A stretch of DNA of 64,000 nt, taken from NCBI RefSeq assembly GCF_001881565.1, contig NZ_MPDJ01000001.1, positions 926,829 to 990,828 on the forward strand, read 5' to 3'. The notes beneath the pieces are model-generated. The model ran no database searches. It saw nothing but the letters and a program-made list of their open reading frames with translations, and was not told the DNA's origin. The stretch comes from Eisenbergiella tayi (lineage in GTDB: Bacteria > Bacillota > Clostridia > Lachnospirales > Lachnospiraceae). Positions 8,771 to 16,867 of the stretch are shown here, in pieces (within the stretch, counting starts at the first letter, position 1; every line of letters begins with the position of its first letter). The position numbers and the translations under genes were made by a program.

Positions 8771-10159
8771 CTATTTTAATGTCCAGTATGTGTACCGGAT
8801 AACTGCCGCAGAAACCAGAAAGGTGAGAATATCTGATACCGGCATGGAGTAAAGCACACCGTCCAGGCCGAAAAACAGGGGCAGCAGCAGGGCAAATCCC
8901 ACGCCGAACACCACTTCACGCACCATGGAAAGCACGGTGGAAAGCAATGCCTTTCCCAGTGACTGCAGATAAATAAATGTAGCCTTATTTACACATGCGA
9001 AAATCATCATGCAAAGATAAATCCGGAAGGATTTAACAGCAAAGTCCGTATAATAAGCACTCTCGTTTGCTGCCCCGAAAACCGCAATGAGCTGGCGGGG
9101 AAACAGTTCTACAATAAGAAGTGCTGCGGCCCCTACGGCAGCCTCTGCTGTCAGCAGACGGGTAAAAAGGGCTCTGGCGCGATCTTTGCGCCCCGCACCG
9201 ATGTTATAGCCTACAATGGGTATACAGCCCGCAGCCATTCCCACAGATATAGATATGACTATCTGGAAAAATTTCATGACAATCCCTACCACCGCCATGG
9301 GTATCTGGGCATATTCCGTCTGGCCGAACACCGGATCCAAAGCGCCGTATTTCCGAATCATATTATTGATAGCCGCCATAGCTGCCACAAGGGAAATCTG
9401 AGACAGGAAGCTGCAGATTCCCAAAGGCAGAAATTTTTTTGTCAGCCTGCCGGACACAAGAAAGCTCACTTTTTCCAGTTTTACGGCCTTCATATGGAAT
9501 AAATACCAGACGGCCAGCAGCGCAGTTACTACCTGACCGATAACCGTAGCTACAGCTGCCCCCATCATTCCCCACCGGAAAACGAAAATAAACAGCGGAT
9601 CCAGTATAATATTGATCACCGCCCCTGCCAGTGTGGAAATCATGGCAAATCTGGGACTTCCATCGGAACGGATAATAGGATTCATGGCCTGCCCGAACAT
9701 ATAAAAAGGAATTCCCATGGAGATATAAATAAAATATTCTTTGGAATACCGGAAGGTTTCTTCGTTGACCCGTCCGCCGAACATCGTCAGAATCGGATCC
9801 CGAAACAGAAAATACACGGCTGTCAGCAATACGCTGGCAAGAATACACAGAACCACTGCGCTTCCGATACTCCTGTGTGCATTTTCCTTTTCATCGGCCC
9901 CGAGGCTGATGCTTACAAAGGCGCAGCAGCCGTCTCCAATCATTACAGCCACTGCCAGCGCCACTACCGTCAGAGGAAATACCACCGTGTTGGCCGCATT
10001 TCCGTAAGATCCCAGATAGCTGGCGTTTGCGATAAAAATCTGATCCACTATGTTGTATAATGCCGCCACCAGCAGCGAAATAATACAAGGCACCGCATAC
10101 TTTCTCATCAGCGTGCCGACTTTCTCCTTCTCCAAAAAAGCATTTGATTTCTGTTCCAT
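8771..10159 (-). CDS. MATE-family multidrug efflux transporter
   Basis: A 462-residue MATE antiporter with twelve hydrophobic helices in two related halves. Helix 1 carries YAVPCIISLLVAALYNIVDQ, a classical MATE/NorM N-terminal signature. The second half has GAGRKDRARALF, the repeat of the first-half loop. Such pumps export cationic compounds using Na+ or H+ gradients. It is very close to MepA/DinF-like clostridial pumps in organisation. The start has GGAGG upstream. A 373-bp leader region with its own promoter and two hairpin-plus-U-tract structures precedes it (10193-10432), which suggests ligand-controlled transcription. Confidence 0.85.
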   Translation of the reverse strand: MEQKSNAFLEKEKVGTLMRKYAVPCIISLLVAALYNIVDQIFIANASYLGSYGNAANTVVFPLTVVALAVAVMIGDGCCAFVSISLGADEKENAHRSIGSAVVLCILASVLLTAVYFLFRDPILTMFGGRVNEETFRYSKEYFIYISMGIPFYMFGQAMNPIIRSDGSPRFAMISTLAGAVINIILDPLFIFVFRWGMMGAAVATVIGQVVTALLAVWYLFHMKAVKLEKVSFLVSGRLTKKFLPLGICSFLSQISLVAAMAAINNMIRKYGALDPVFGQTEYAQIPMAVVGIVMKFFQIVISISVGMAAGCIPIVGYNIGAGRKDRARALFTRLLTAEAAVGAAALLIVELFPRQLIAVFGAANESAYYTDFAVKSFRIYLCMMIFACVNKATFIYLQSLGKALLSTVLSMVREVVFGVGFALLLPLFFGLDGVLYSMPVSDILTFLVSAAVIRYTYWTLK

Positions 10160-10192
10160 CCTTACTGTACCTCCTCATTATCAAATAAAAAT

Positions 10193-10239
10193 AAGCGCGT
10201 GCCGTTGAGAGCTGGATTTATGCCTCTGGCCACGCGCTT
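10193..10239 (-). promoter_or_regulatory. Leader hairpin B (terminator-like, before MATE gene)
   Basis: On the minus strand, AAGCGCGTG pairs with CACGCGCTT around a 29-base loop containing GCATAAATCCAG. The hairpin is followed by TTATTTTTATTT and then the MATE ribosome-binding site. The loop motif recurs in hairpin A at 10354-10393. It may be the second stem of a riboswitch or attenuator. Confidence 0.55.
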
Positions 10240-10347
10240 TTTGTCCCGGGTATTCTGTTCTGCCACGGGAATCACTTATAAAATTATTTTCCTGCCTTTT
10301 CGGATCCTCTTCAAAGCCACTGCCTTCAAGGGCCGTAAAAAGCACAC

Positions 10348-10393
10348 AAAAAACGTGTGGCAGTCAACTGGATTTACGCAGTTATGCCACACG
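10348..10393 (-). promoter_or_regulatory. Leader hairpin A (promoter-proximal terminator-like)
   Basis: On the minus strand, CGTGTGGCA pairs with TGCCACACG (10354-10393), with an inner AACTG/CAGTT stem and loop GCGTAAATCCAG. A run of six T follows (10348-10353). It would form within about 50 nt of the transcription start set by the promoter at 10404-10432. With hairpin B it makes a tandem of related structures ahead of a MATE gene, a setting known for guanidine-IV (mepA motif) riboswitches. Assignment to that class is not established. Confidence 0.55.
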
Positions 10394-10403
10394 CTGTATT
10401 TTG

Positions 10404-10432
10404 ATTATACTCGATTTTCCCATCCGGTTCAA
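10404..10432 (-). promoter_or_regulatory. Promoter for MATE/kinase-like unit
   Basis: TTGAAC (10427-10432), 17-base spacer, TATAAT (10404-10409) on the minus strand. It opens directly into hairpin A, which shows that the leader belongs to the MATE gene and not to the ATP-grasp gene upstream. Confidence 0.75.
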
Positions 10433-10532
10433 AGGTAATTTTACACAAAAAACCTGTTATTCCCTATAAGATCACCGTTTATTTTCCTTCTACCCACATC
10501 CTTCTTGAAAACGTCTGTTCCTGATCCGTACC

Positions 10533-11780
10533 CTACTCCAGGCCAAACTGTCCGAGAACCATACTTGCCGCATGTATCAGTTTAGCTCCGGGGGCCATAT
10601 TCTTATCCTGCAGCCCTTCTTCCTCCTGAAGGATAAAATATCCCCGTCCCATGAGCGAGTGTCCCGTAGTCACCTTTTCCAGATAATCTCCCGGCCTGAT
10701 GGTACAGTGCCAGGCTCGCAGCACGATTCCCTCCGGAAGCTTCAGTTCCTCCGGTTCCGGAACCTTTTTCACAACGCACTCCTCCAAATCAAAATAATGG
10801 ATCATCAGCTTCGCCGTTTTTTCAGGGACAAAGGAATATTCCATACCGCAGCGGCTGCGGATATACTGTTCCGCCATATCCACCCCTGTCGCCATGGGTG
10901 TGAACAGATTATGGAGATTGTGGCCGGAAGGCCTGGCAGACAGCTCTATCGGAAATACATAACCGTCTCCTGTCATCAAATCCGCATGCAGCAGACAATT
11001 CTGCAGACCAAGCAAAGCAGTCACCTCTGTCAGGCAGGCCTCCACCCGTTCACAAAGCCTTCTGCTTTCTTCGCTCTCCCGGGGAGAAACCGCCATATAT
11101 CCTACCGCCTGGCGCGCAGGCGGAGGTGTCAGCAGCTTCCTGCGAAGAAGAATCATGCGGAAGCAGCTCCCGTCCATAACAGCGTCCACACCATATTCCA
11201 CGCCGTCCACAGCCTCTTCCAGGACATAATCCTCCTCAGGAAACCGTACCTCCTCTTCACAAAGCTTCGACAAAGCCTCTTCCAGCTCTTCTTTATTGTT
11301 TATAAAAAAAATCCCCCTGCTGCCCGAACCATATCTGGGCTTAAGTATGGCAGGGAAATCCAGTTCTCCGTATTCCTCTTTGCGGATCGGTACTCCTGAG
11401 GCAATCAGACAGCAATGACAGTTCCTCAGCCCTTTTTCCTGCAGTTTCCTGTGAAACAGATATTTATCCGTACAAAGCACCGCCGCCTGCCTGCTGATAC
11501 CGGGAAGTCCCAGGGCATCATTTACCGCCCCTGCCGTAGTCAGATACCTTCCGATGGGCCCTGTTATCAGGAAATCCGGGGCTTTGGGCCGCAGCGTCTC
11601 CAACACGGCCTCTTCATCCGATATATCTACAGCCAGCCCCTCGTCGGCCGCCTTCAGACCCTCCGCCCCGGGATTGCCGTCCAGCGCCGTCACTCGGACT
11701 CCCAACTCCTGCGCTTTTTGTATGGTGTGCAGAGACTCTTCCCCCGCCCCTATCAATGCTGCTTTCATCCTTGCTCCCAT
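10533..11780 (-). CDS. ATP-grasp ligase
   Basis: A 415-residue ATP-grasp protein. The N-terminal MKAALIGAGEESLHTIQKAQ is a Rossmann-like pre-ATP-grasp domain. The ATP-grasp core has PAILKPRYGSGSRGIFF (phosphate-binding loop) and EEAVDGVEYGVDAVMDG. PIELSARPSGHNLHNLF is the Mg-binding region with its Glu and Asn-type ligands. Such enzymes join a carboxylate to an amine via acyl phosphate. It is the last gene of the pseB-pseC-GT39-GT2-ATP-grasp run and overlaps the preceding coding context closely. AGGAG seven bases before 11780 favours that start; 11768 is the alternative. It could N-acylate an amino sugar with an amino acid, but this is inference. Confidence 0.75.
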   Translation of the reverse strand: MGARMKAALIGAGEESLHTIQKAQELGVRVTALDGNPGAEGLKAADEGLAVDISDEEAVLETLRPKAPDFLITGPIGRYLTTAGAVNDALGLPGISRQAAVLCTDKYLFHRKLQEKGLRNCHCCLIASGVPIRKEEYGELDFPAILKPRYGSGSRGIFFINNKEELEEALSKLCEEEVRFPEEDYVLEEAVDGVEYGVDAVMDGSCFRMILLRRKLLTPPPARQAVGYMAVSPRESEESRRLCERVEACLTEVTALLGLQNCLLHADLMTGDGYVFPIELSARPSGHNLHNLFTPMATGVDMAEQYIRSRCGMEYSFVPEKTAKLMIHYFDLEECVVKKVPEPEELKLPEGIVLRAWHCTIRPGDYLEKVTTGHSLMGRGYFILQEEEGLQDKNMAPGAKLIHAASMVLGQFGLE

Positions 11781-11808
11781 CCGCACGCTCCTGCGCACAT
11801 CATTACAT

Positions 11809-12834
11809 TCACTTATGTTTTTTCCGGAAATTCCGGTACGTCCACAACAGGGTAAAGTAAAGCATAAAAACCAGTGAAGATTTCTGCTGCATACGAACCA
11901 GCTTTTTCTCCTCCTCATTAAAGCGTTCCAGGTAATAAGGATTTTCCTGGAATCCCGGAAAAGTATCCTTCATTTCCTTACCCAATGCCTTCACAAAGGA
12001 CAGCTCCTTCTTTTTCACGCCGAACATATAAGTAAACAGCGTATTCACATAAAATAAAACCGCAAAGCTGCACTCAAGCTCTTTATAATATTCTTCCAGA
12101 TAGCCATATTTCTTAGCTTCCGCAATCATGATCCGTCCGGCTTCCATCCTGTCCTCACATCGTTTCCGGGTGATGGTATGCACCGTGGATTCCTCATGCT
12201 GGTAATAATAGTACATAGCTTTGGGAATATAGGCAAAGTTTTTTGCACGCAGCATCCATGTATTTCCCAGCGCATTATCCTCATAAAAAATTCCTTCCGG
12301 GAAACGGCTGTCACAGCCAAGGATAATCTCGCGCCTGTAGATTTTGACCACCAGGCTCCCGCTGTCCAGAATGAGCGAAGCATACTTTTCATGATCAAGG
12401 ACTCCGGCCTGGGACGGCTTATTATTGGGAACCACCTGTCCCACCTTCATGCTGTGCTCATGGGTCAGACAGTAGTCACAGCCCACCATATCCGCGCCGG
12501 TTTCCTCCGCACGGGCCAGCATGACTTCATACATATCCGGAGTGATCCAGTCATCGCTGTCGATAAATCCTATCCACTCTCCTCCCGCCATGGAAAGCCC
12601 TATATTTTTAGCGCCTCCCTGCTTACGGTTTACCGGAGAATGCACCGCCCTGAACCGATCCGGATATTCCGCTTCATAACGCCTGATTATCTCCCAGGAA
12701 TTATCCGTGGAGCAGTCATCCACCGCAATGATTTCCATATCCCGGCACGTCTGGTTCACCAGGGAATTCAGGCAGTATTCCAGCTTTCCCTCCCCTGCCG
12801 TATTATAAACAGGAACGATTACGCTCAGCTTCAT
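11809..12834 (-). CDS. Glycosyltransferase family 2
   Basis: A 341-residue GT-A enzyme. The N-terminus is KLSVIVPVYNTAGEGKLEYC, with AVDDCSTDNSWEII for the nucleotide-binding loop and IGFIDSDDWITPDMYEVML for the DxD metal site. A C-terminal half without membrane helices fits the cytosolic glycosyltransferases of surface polysaccharide loci. ATG at 12834 is favoured because GGAG lies six bases upstream, while 12846 has its Shine-Dalgarno too close. It is placed between the GT39-like and ATP-grasp genes of the pseB-pseC unit, so it may transfer the pseudaminic-type sugar or an adjacent residue. The specificity cannot be read. Confidence 0.8.
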   Translation of the reverse strand: MKLSVIVPVYNTAGEGKLEYCLNSLVNQTCRDMEIIAVDDCSTDNSWEIIRRYEAEYPDRFRAVHSPVNRKQGGAKNIGLSMAGGEWIGFIDSDDWITPDMYEVMLARAEETGADMVGCDYCLTHEHSMKVGQVVPNNKPSQAGVLDHEKYASLILDSGSLVVKIYRREIILGCDSRFPEGIFYEDNALGNTWMLRAKNFAYIPKAMYYYYQHEESTVHTITRKRCEDRMEAGRIMIAEAKKYGYLEEYYKELECSFAVLFYVNTLFTYMFGVKKKELSFVKALGKEMKDTFPGFQENPYYLERFNEEEKKLVRMQQKSSLVFMLYFTLLWTYRNFRKKHK

Positions 12835-12871
12835 TCTTTTCTCCATTCCTCCAACCTCTACGCAGGCCTTT

Positions 12872-14344
12872 TTACTCCGTAATTCCTTTGGTCACCCGGT
12901 AAAGATCGAACTCATTGTGTTCAATTCCATAATGCCCCACGTACTCTATCTGCAGATTATAAGGAAGGATTTGATCGGGAACGAAATCCCACTCAAAATC
13001 CGTATCCAGAAACCATATTTCGTCAAAATCCTGTGACAAATCCACATCTCTCACATAAAAAAGCCTGTCCTCCGGGAAATAATATTTGTAATTAAAATAG
13101 TATGCCTGATAGTTATATACCACCAGATCATTTTCCCCCAGATTCTCCCGGAAAAATTCCTCCGTCTGTTCCGTCAGAGTGGCCTTATATTCCGCGCGGA
13201 AGGCATCCCGATAGGATATCCCCCCTGTAAACAGCAGAAATACAAGGATGAGTACAACAGCCTCTTTCCGCATCCTCACACACCCTATTGCCAGGAACAG
13301 GCAGAAAAGCCCCATGGCCGGGAATACATACTGATCTCTGTAAATAGGCTGTTTCATAAATGACAGGATAATTCCTCCCGCCGCCGTCAGCGTGGGAACC
13401 GCCATGCAGAAAAAAGCAAATCCCCCTCTTTCCCGTATTTCCCGTTCCTCATTCCTGACGGCAAAAATGCAGAAAACGCCGGCCAGTATAGAAATCCCAA
13501 GAAATACAAAAGCAGTCTGCGGAAGAGGTTCCAGGCCAAACGCCCATAAAAAATAGCTCCATATGGTCTCCGCCGTAATCGGGGGTATCCAGTACCCGGC
13601 CTCAACCCTCGTCACCTGAGCATAAAAATAAGGCAGCCACGGCAGATAAGCCGCCACCATCAGCAGGGAAAACAGAACCCATTTCCCCAGCTTTTTCCTG
13701 TTCTCTTTCGTTAAAAGCAAAACCAGGAATAAAAGCCCGTTAATAATGATAACGGAAACAAAGGAAAAATAATGCAGATAGGCCGCCGCAACTGCCGAAA
13801 CACTGAGCATGATCCAGGAAGACCATCTGCCGTCCCTGTATATTTCCCATGCGGCAAGAGCACAGGCCGTCACACACAGCAGCGCCCAGGAATACATGCG
13901 GATTTGTACCGCATACTCCATGGAACATGGAATACAGCCAAGAAAAATCAGGAAAAGGTAGGAAACCCCGTTTCCGAAAAATCTGCGTATTTTCGTTGCG
14001 CCAAGGACGAGCGTCAGGCTCATGGGTATTATCGTCAGAATCTTCTGCACCTGCAGGCTGTCCCCAAACAAAAGGCGGAAAATCCTACCAAGAAAGTAAT
14101 ACAGAGGAGGATGCACATCCTCCGCCGTATCCATAATGATCTGTCCGAAGCTTTCACGAAACAGGTTTACACTGAAGATTTCATCCGTCCATACATTATT
14201 GTTGAAAATCAATGACAGGTAAAGCAGGGTAAATAAGACAACGCTTCCCCAGATAAGCAGATCCCAGCCCCGTTTCCTGACTGCAGGCACTGTTTCCTCA
14301 AAACAAGTCCCCTTCCCCCCATTTTTCCTTTCGTCTGTCTGCAT
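12872..14344 (-). CDS. GT39-like membrane glycosyltransferase
   Basis: A 490-residue multi-pass protein of the PMT/ArnT-like GT-C class, which uses polyprenyl-phosphate sugars outside the membrane. After the first helix (about 30-46) the loop carries VWTDEIF (about 51-57), the catalytic acidic pair. EDVHPPLYYFLG (about 74-85) is the second signature. About ten helices follow, and a soluble tail of about 110 residues begins near residue 380. It lies in the unit with pseB and pseC. The donor is unknown; the neighbouring genes suggest surface glycan decoration. Confidence 0.75.
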   Translation of the reverse strand: MQTDERKNGGKGTCFEETVPAVRKRGWDLLIWGSVVLFTLLYLSLIFNNNVWTDEIFSVNLFRESFGQIIMDTAEDVHPPLYYFLGRIFRLLFGDSLQVQKILTIIPMSLTLVLGATKIRRFFGNGVSYLFLIFLGCIPCSMEYAVQIRMYSWALLCVTACALAAWEIYRDGRWSSWIMLSVSAVAAAYLHYFSFVSVIIINGLLFLVLLLTKENRKKLGKWVLFSLLMVAAYLPWLPYFYAQVTRVEAGYWIPPITAETIWSYFLWAFGLEPLPQTAFVFLGISILAGVFCIFAVRNEEREIRERGGFAFFCMAVPTLTAAGGIILSFMKQPIYRDQYVFPAMGLFCLFLAIGCVRMRKEAVVLILVFLLFTGGISYRDAFRAEYKATLTEQTEEFFRENLGENDLVVYNYQAYYFNYKYYFPEDRLFYVRDVDLSQDFDEIWFLDTDFEWDFVPDQILPYNLQIEYVGHYGIEHNEFDLYRVTKGITE

Positions 14345-14375
14345 ACACTCTCCTCCGGCTGTCAGTCAGGTCTGC

Positions 14376-15584
14376 CTATACGGCATAATATGCGGCTATT
14401 TTCTTCACAGCCGTAATAACATCCTCCACATCCTTATCGCTCATGGCATAATACAGAGGAAGGCTCATAATCTCTTCATACAGCTTCTCCGCTTTGGGAC
14501 ATAACCCCTTTTTGTAGCCCAGCCTCTGATAATACGGGAAATAATACGTAGGAATATAATGAACATTACAGCAGATATTCTCCGCACCAAGGGCTTCAAA
14601 AAATTCTTTTCTTCCAATGCTCAGGCGTTCCGGCCTGATACGCAGAATATACAGATGCCTTGTGGTATCTGAATCCGGGATTTCCTCCTGTACCATTATC
14701 TGCGGAATCCGGGAAAAGGCTTCATTATAGCGTTTTACTATTTCTTTCCGCCGCGCCTTAAACATCTCCAGCTTGTCAAGCTGGCTGATAAGAAGGGCCG
14801 CCTGAATATCCGTCATCCGGTAATTGTATCCCAGCTCTATCTGCTCATAATACCAGGGTCCGTCGGGAACATTCTCCAGCCAGTCCGGATTCCTGGTTAT
14901 TCCATGCTTACTGAACAGTACAAGACGCTTATAAAGCTCGTCACTGTCAGTCATAACCGCCCCGCCTTCTCCTGCCGTCACGGTTTTCACCGGATGGAAG
15001 CTGAAGGTTGTCATATCCGCAATGGAACCCGTGGGCTTTCCGTCATAGAACGTTCCGATAGAATGGGCGCCGTCCGTGATCAAAACAAGCTTATGTTCAT
15101 CACAGATTTTCCGCAGGGCCTTTAAATCCGCGGACTGACCGGTATAGTCCACAGCCACCACAGCCTTTGTTTTTTCTGTGATACAGCTTTCCACACTGGC
15201 GGGATCGATTTCATAGGTTTTTTCGTTGATATCCGCAAATACCGGTTTGGCCCCGCAGTACAGCGCACAGTTTGCGGATGCGGCAAAGGTAATAGGGGTG
15301 GTTATCACCTCATCCCCTTCTCCCACGCCGGCCGCCAGACAGGCGATATGTAGGGCGGCCGTCCCGTTGCAGACCGATACGGCATGCCTCGCTCCGGTTA
15401 TCCTGCAAAGCTTGTCCTCCAGTTCTTCTATCTTGGGACCGCATGTAAGAGGCCCGTTTTTCAGCACATCCAGGACTGCCTGATAATCCGCCTCATCCAG
15501 ATACTGGTGTCCGTATGAAATTTTCGTATCCCTTACCGGCGTACCGCCTGCTATTGCCGGGATTTCCTGTATATTTTCCTTCAT
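14376..15584 (-). CDS. pseC: UDP-4-amino-4,6-dideoxy-L-AltNAc transaminase
   Basis: A 402-residue DegT/DnrJ/EryC1-type PLP aminotransferase, the second step of pseudaminic acid synthesis after PseB. Visible sites are NGTAALHIACLAAGVG (PLP phosphate region), DGAHSIGTFYDGK (Asp contacting the PLP ring) and FSFHPVKTVTAGEGGAV with the Schiff-base Lys at about residue 200. The C-terminal RHLYILRI and NVHYIPTYYFPYY segments are typical of PseC. It follows pseB by 109 bp in the same direction. The adjacent pseB makes PseC far more likely than other DegT members. Confidence 0.88.
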   Translation of the reverse strand: MKENIQEIPAIAGGTPVRDTKISYGHQYLDEADYQAVLDVLKNGPLTCGPKIEELEDKLCRITGARHAVSVCNGTAALHIACLAAGVGEGDEVITTPITFAASANCALYCGAKPVFADINEKTYEIDPASVESCITEKTKAVVAVDYTGQSADLKALRKICDEHKLVLITDGAHSIGTFYDGKPTGSIADMTTFSFHPVKTVTAGEGGAVMTDSDELYKRLVLFSKHGITRNPDWLENVPDGPWYYEQIELGYNYRMTDIQAALLISQLDKLEMFKARRKEIVKRYNEAFSRIPQIMVQEEIPDSDTTRHLYILRIRPERLSIGRKEFFEALGAENICCNVHYIPTYYFPYYQRLGYKKGLCPKAEKLYEEIMSLPLYYAMSDKDVEDVITAVKKIAAYYAV

Positions 15585-15693
15585 AATGCCTGCCCTTTCC
15601 CTATTTCAAAAGGAGGGTGCCCCTGTAAAGCCTCTTTCCTTCATCCATACCCCGGTGAGAGAAAGAAGCCCTGCGGGCCCCCTCTTTCTTTTC

Positions 15694-16689
15694 TTATTTC
15701 TCTAATTCCACATTTTTTAATAATTCTCTGATATCTTCCACGGTAAGCCATTCCGTATTGTTTCCGGAACTGTAGGAAAAGCCCTCCGTCACCTTGGTAC
15801 CGCTTAAATCAGGCACCTGCCTGTCATTCCACACCACCTGGGGATAGACAATAAAATGCTTGTCATATTCATAGGTATTGAAAGAATCCTCGGGAGTAAT
15901 CATAATCTCATGAAGCTTTTCTCCCGGACGGATGCCGATTTCTTTCTTTTTGCAGCCGGGCAGCATCGCTTCCGCCAGATCCGTCACCTTAAAGGAAGGA
16001 ATCCTGCTGATGAAGGTTTCCCCGCCCTTCGCTTCCGCCAGAGCCTTGATTACCAGCTCCACGCCTTCGGTAAGGCTGATCCAGAACCTTGTCATTCGGA
16101 AGTCTGTAATAGGAAGCTCAGTGCCTCCGTTTTTAATGATATTATAGAACAGCGGAATAATGGAGCCGCGGCTTCCCGCCACGTTGCCATAACGCACGAT
16201 GGAGAAATTGATGTCCTTGCTTCCCGCATAGGCATTCGCCGCAACAAACAGCTTGTCACTCACCAGCTTGGTTCCCCCGTAAAGGTTTACCGGATTAACC
16301 GCCTTATCTGTGGAAAGGGCAACCACCCTCTTCACATTGGTATCCAGGGCCGCGTCAATCACATTCTGGGCGCCGTTTATGTTAGTGCGGATTGCCTCAT
16401 TGGGATTATACTCACAGGCAGGCACCTGCTTCAATGCAGCCGCATGAATAACGTAATCCACACCTTCAAAGGCTCTTCTGAGCCTGTCTTTATCCCTTAC
16501 ATCGCCGATAAAATATCTCATTTTCGACTCGTATTCTTTAAATTCATTCTGCATGATAAACTGCTTAAACTCATCCCTGGAGTAAATGATGATTTTCCTG
16601 GGATTATAATGAGCCAGCACATATTTGGTGAAACACTTTCCAAAGGAACCTGTGCCGCCTGTTATCAGTATTGTTTTATTATCTAACAT
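15694..16689 (-). CDS. pseB: UDP-N-acetylglucosamine 4,6-dehydratase (inverting)
   Basis: A 331-residue short-chain dehydrogenase-type enzyme that dehydrates and C5-epimerises UDP-GlcNAc. ITGGTGSFGKCF (9-20) is the NAD(P)-binding loop. IIYSRDEFKQ is the cofactor specificity segment, AALKQVPACEYNP the family signature, and STDKAVNPVNLYGGTK gives the Tyr-x3-Lys pair. All match PseB/FlaA1 closely and the length is usual. It is the first gene of the minus-strand pse unit. A 7-bp inverted repeat TGTGTAC-N4-GTACACA at 16756-16773 lies upstream and may be an operator. Confidence 0.9.
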   Translation of the reverse strand: MLDNKTILITGGTGSFGKCFTKYVLAHYNPRKIIIYSRDEFKQFIMQNEFKEYESKMRYFIGDVRDKDRLRRAFEGVDYVIHAAALKQVPACEYNPNEAIRTNINGAQNVIDAALDTNVKRVVALSTDKAVNPVNLYGGTKLVSDKLFVAANAYAGSKDINFSIVRYGNVAGSRGSIIPLFYNIIKNGGTELPITDFRMTRFWISLTEGVELVIKALAEAKGGETFISRIPSFKVTDLAEAMLPGCKKKEIGIRPGEKLHEIMITPEDSFNTYEYDKHFIVYPQVVWNDRQVPDLSGTKVTEGFSYSSGNNTEWLTVEDIRELLKNVELEK

Positions 16690-16755
16690 GAACTTTCCTC
16701 CGTTTGTGTATAGTCTGCCGTTTTTTCTGATAGTCTATACCTTTCTGTTCTTATC

Positions 16756-16773
16756 TGTGTACCTGTGTACACA
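16756..16773. promoter_or_regulatory. Possible operator upstream of pseB
   Basis: TGTGTAC and GTACACA form a perfect 7-bp inverted repeat with a 4-base spacer, 67 bp before the pseB start. It is too short and U-poor for a terminator. A regulator-binding role is a guess. Confidence 0.3.
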
Positions 16774-16867
16774 AAAAATCAAAGAAAAGGAAGATTTTTC
16801 TTCCGCTTTTCCTACCGGCATTATATCATAGCCTCCGGCCGAATGCAATGAGCCCTTCCGCAGGAGC

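Noticed and set aside
8771..10159. Wzx flippase for the polysaccharide
   Set aside because: Signature and length are of MATE drug exporters, and it is transcribed separately with its own leader.
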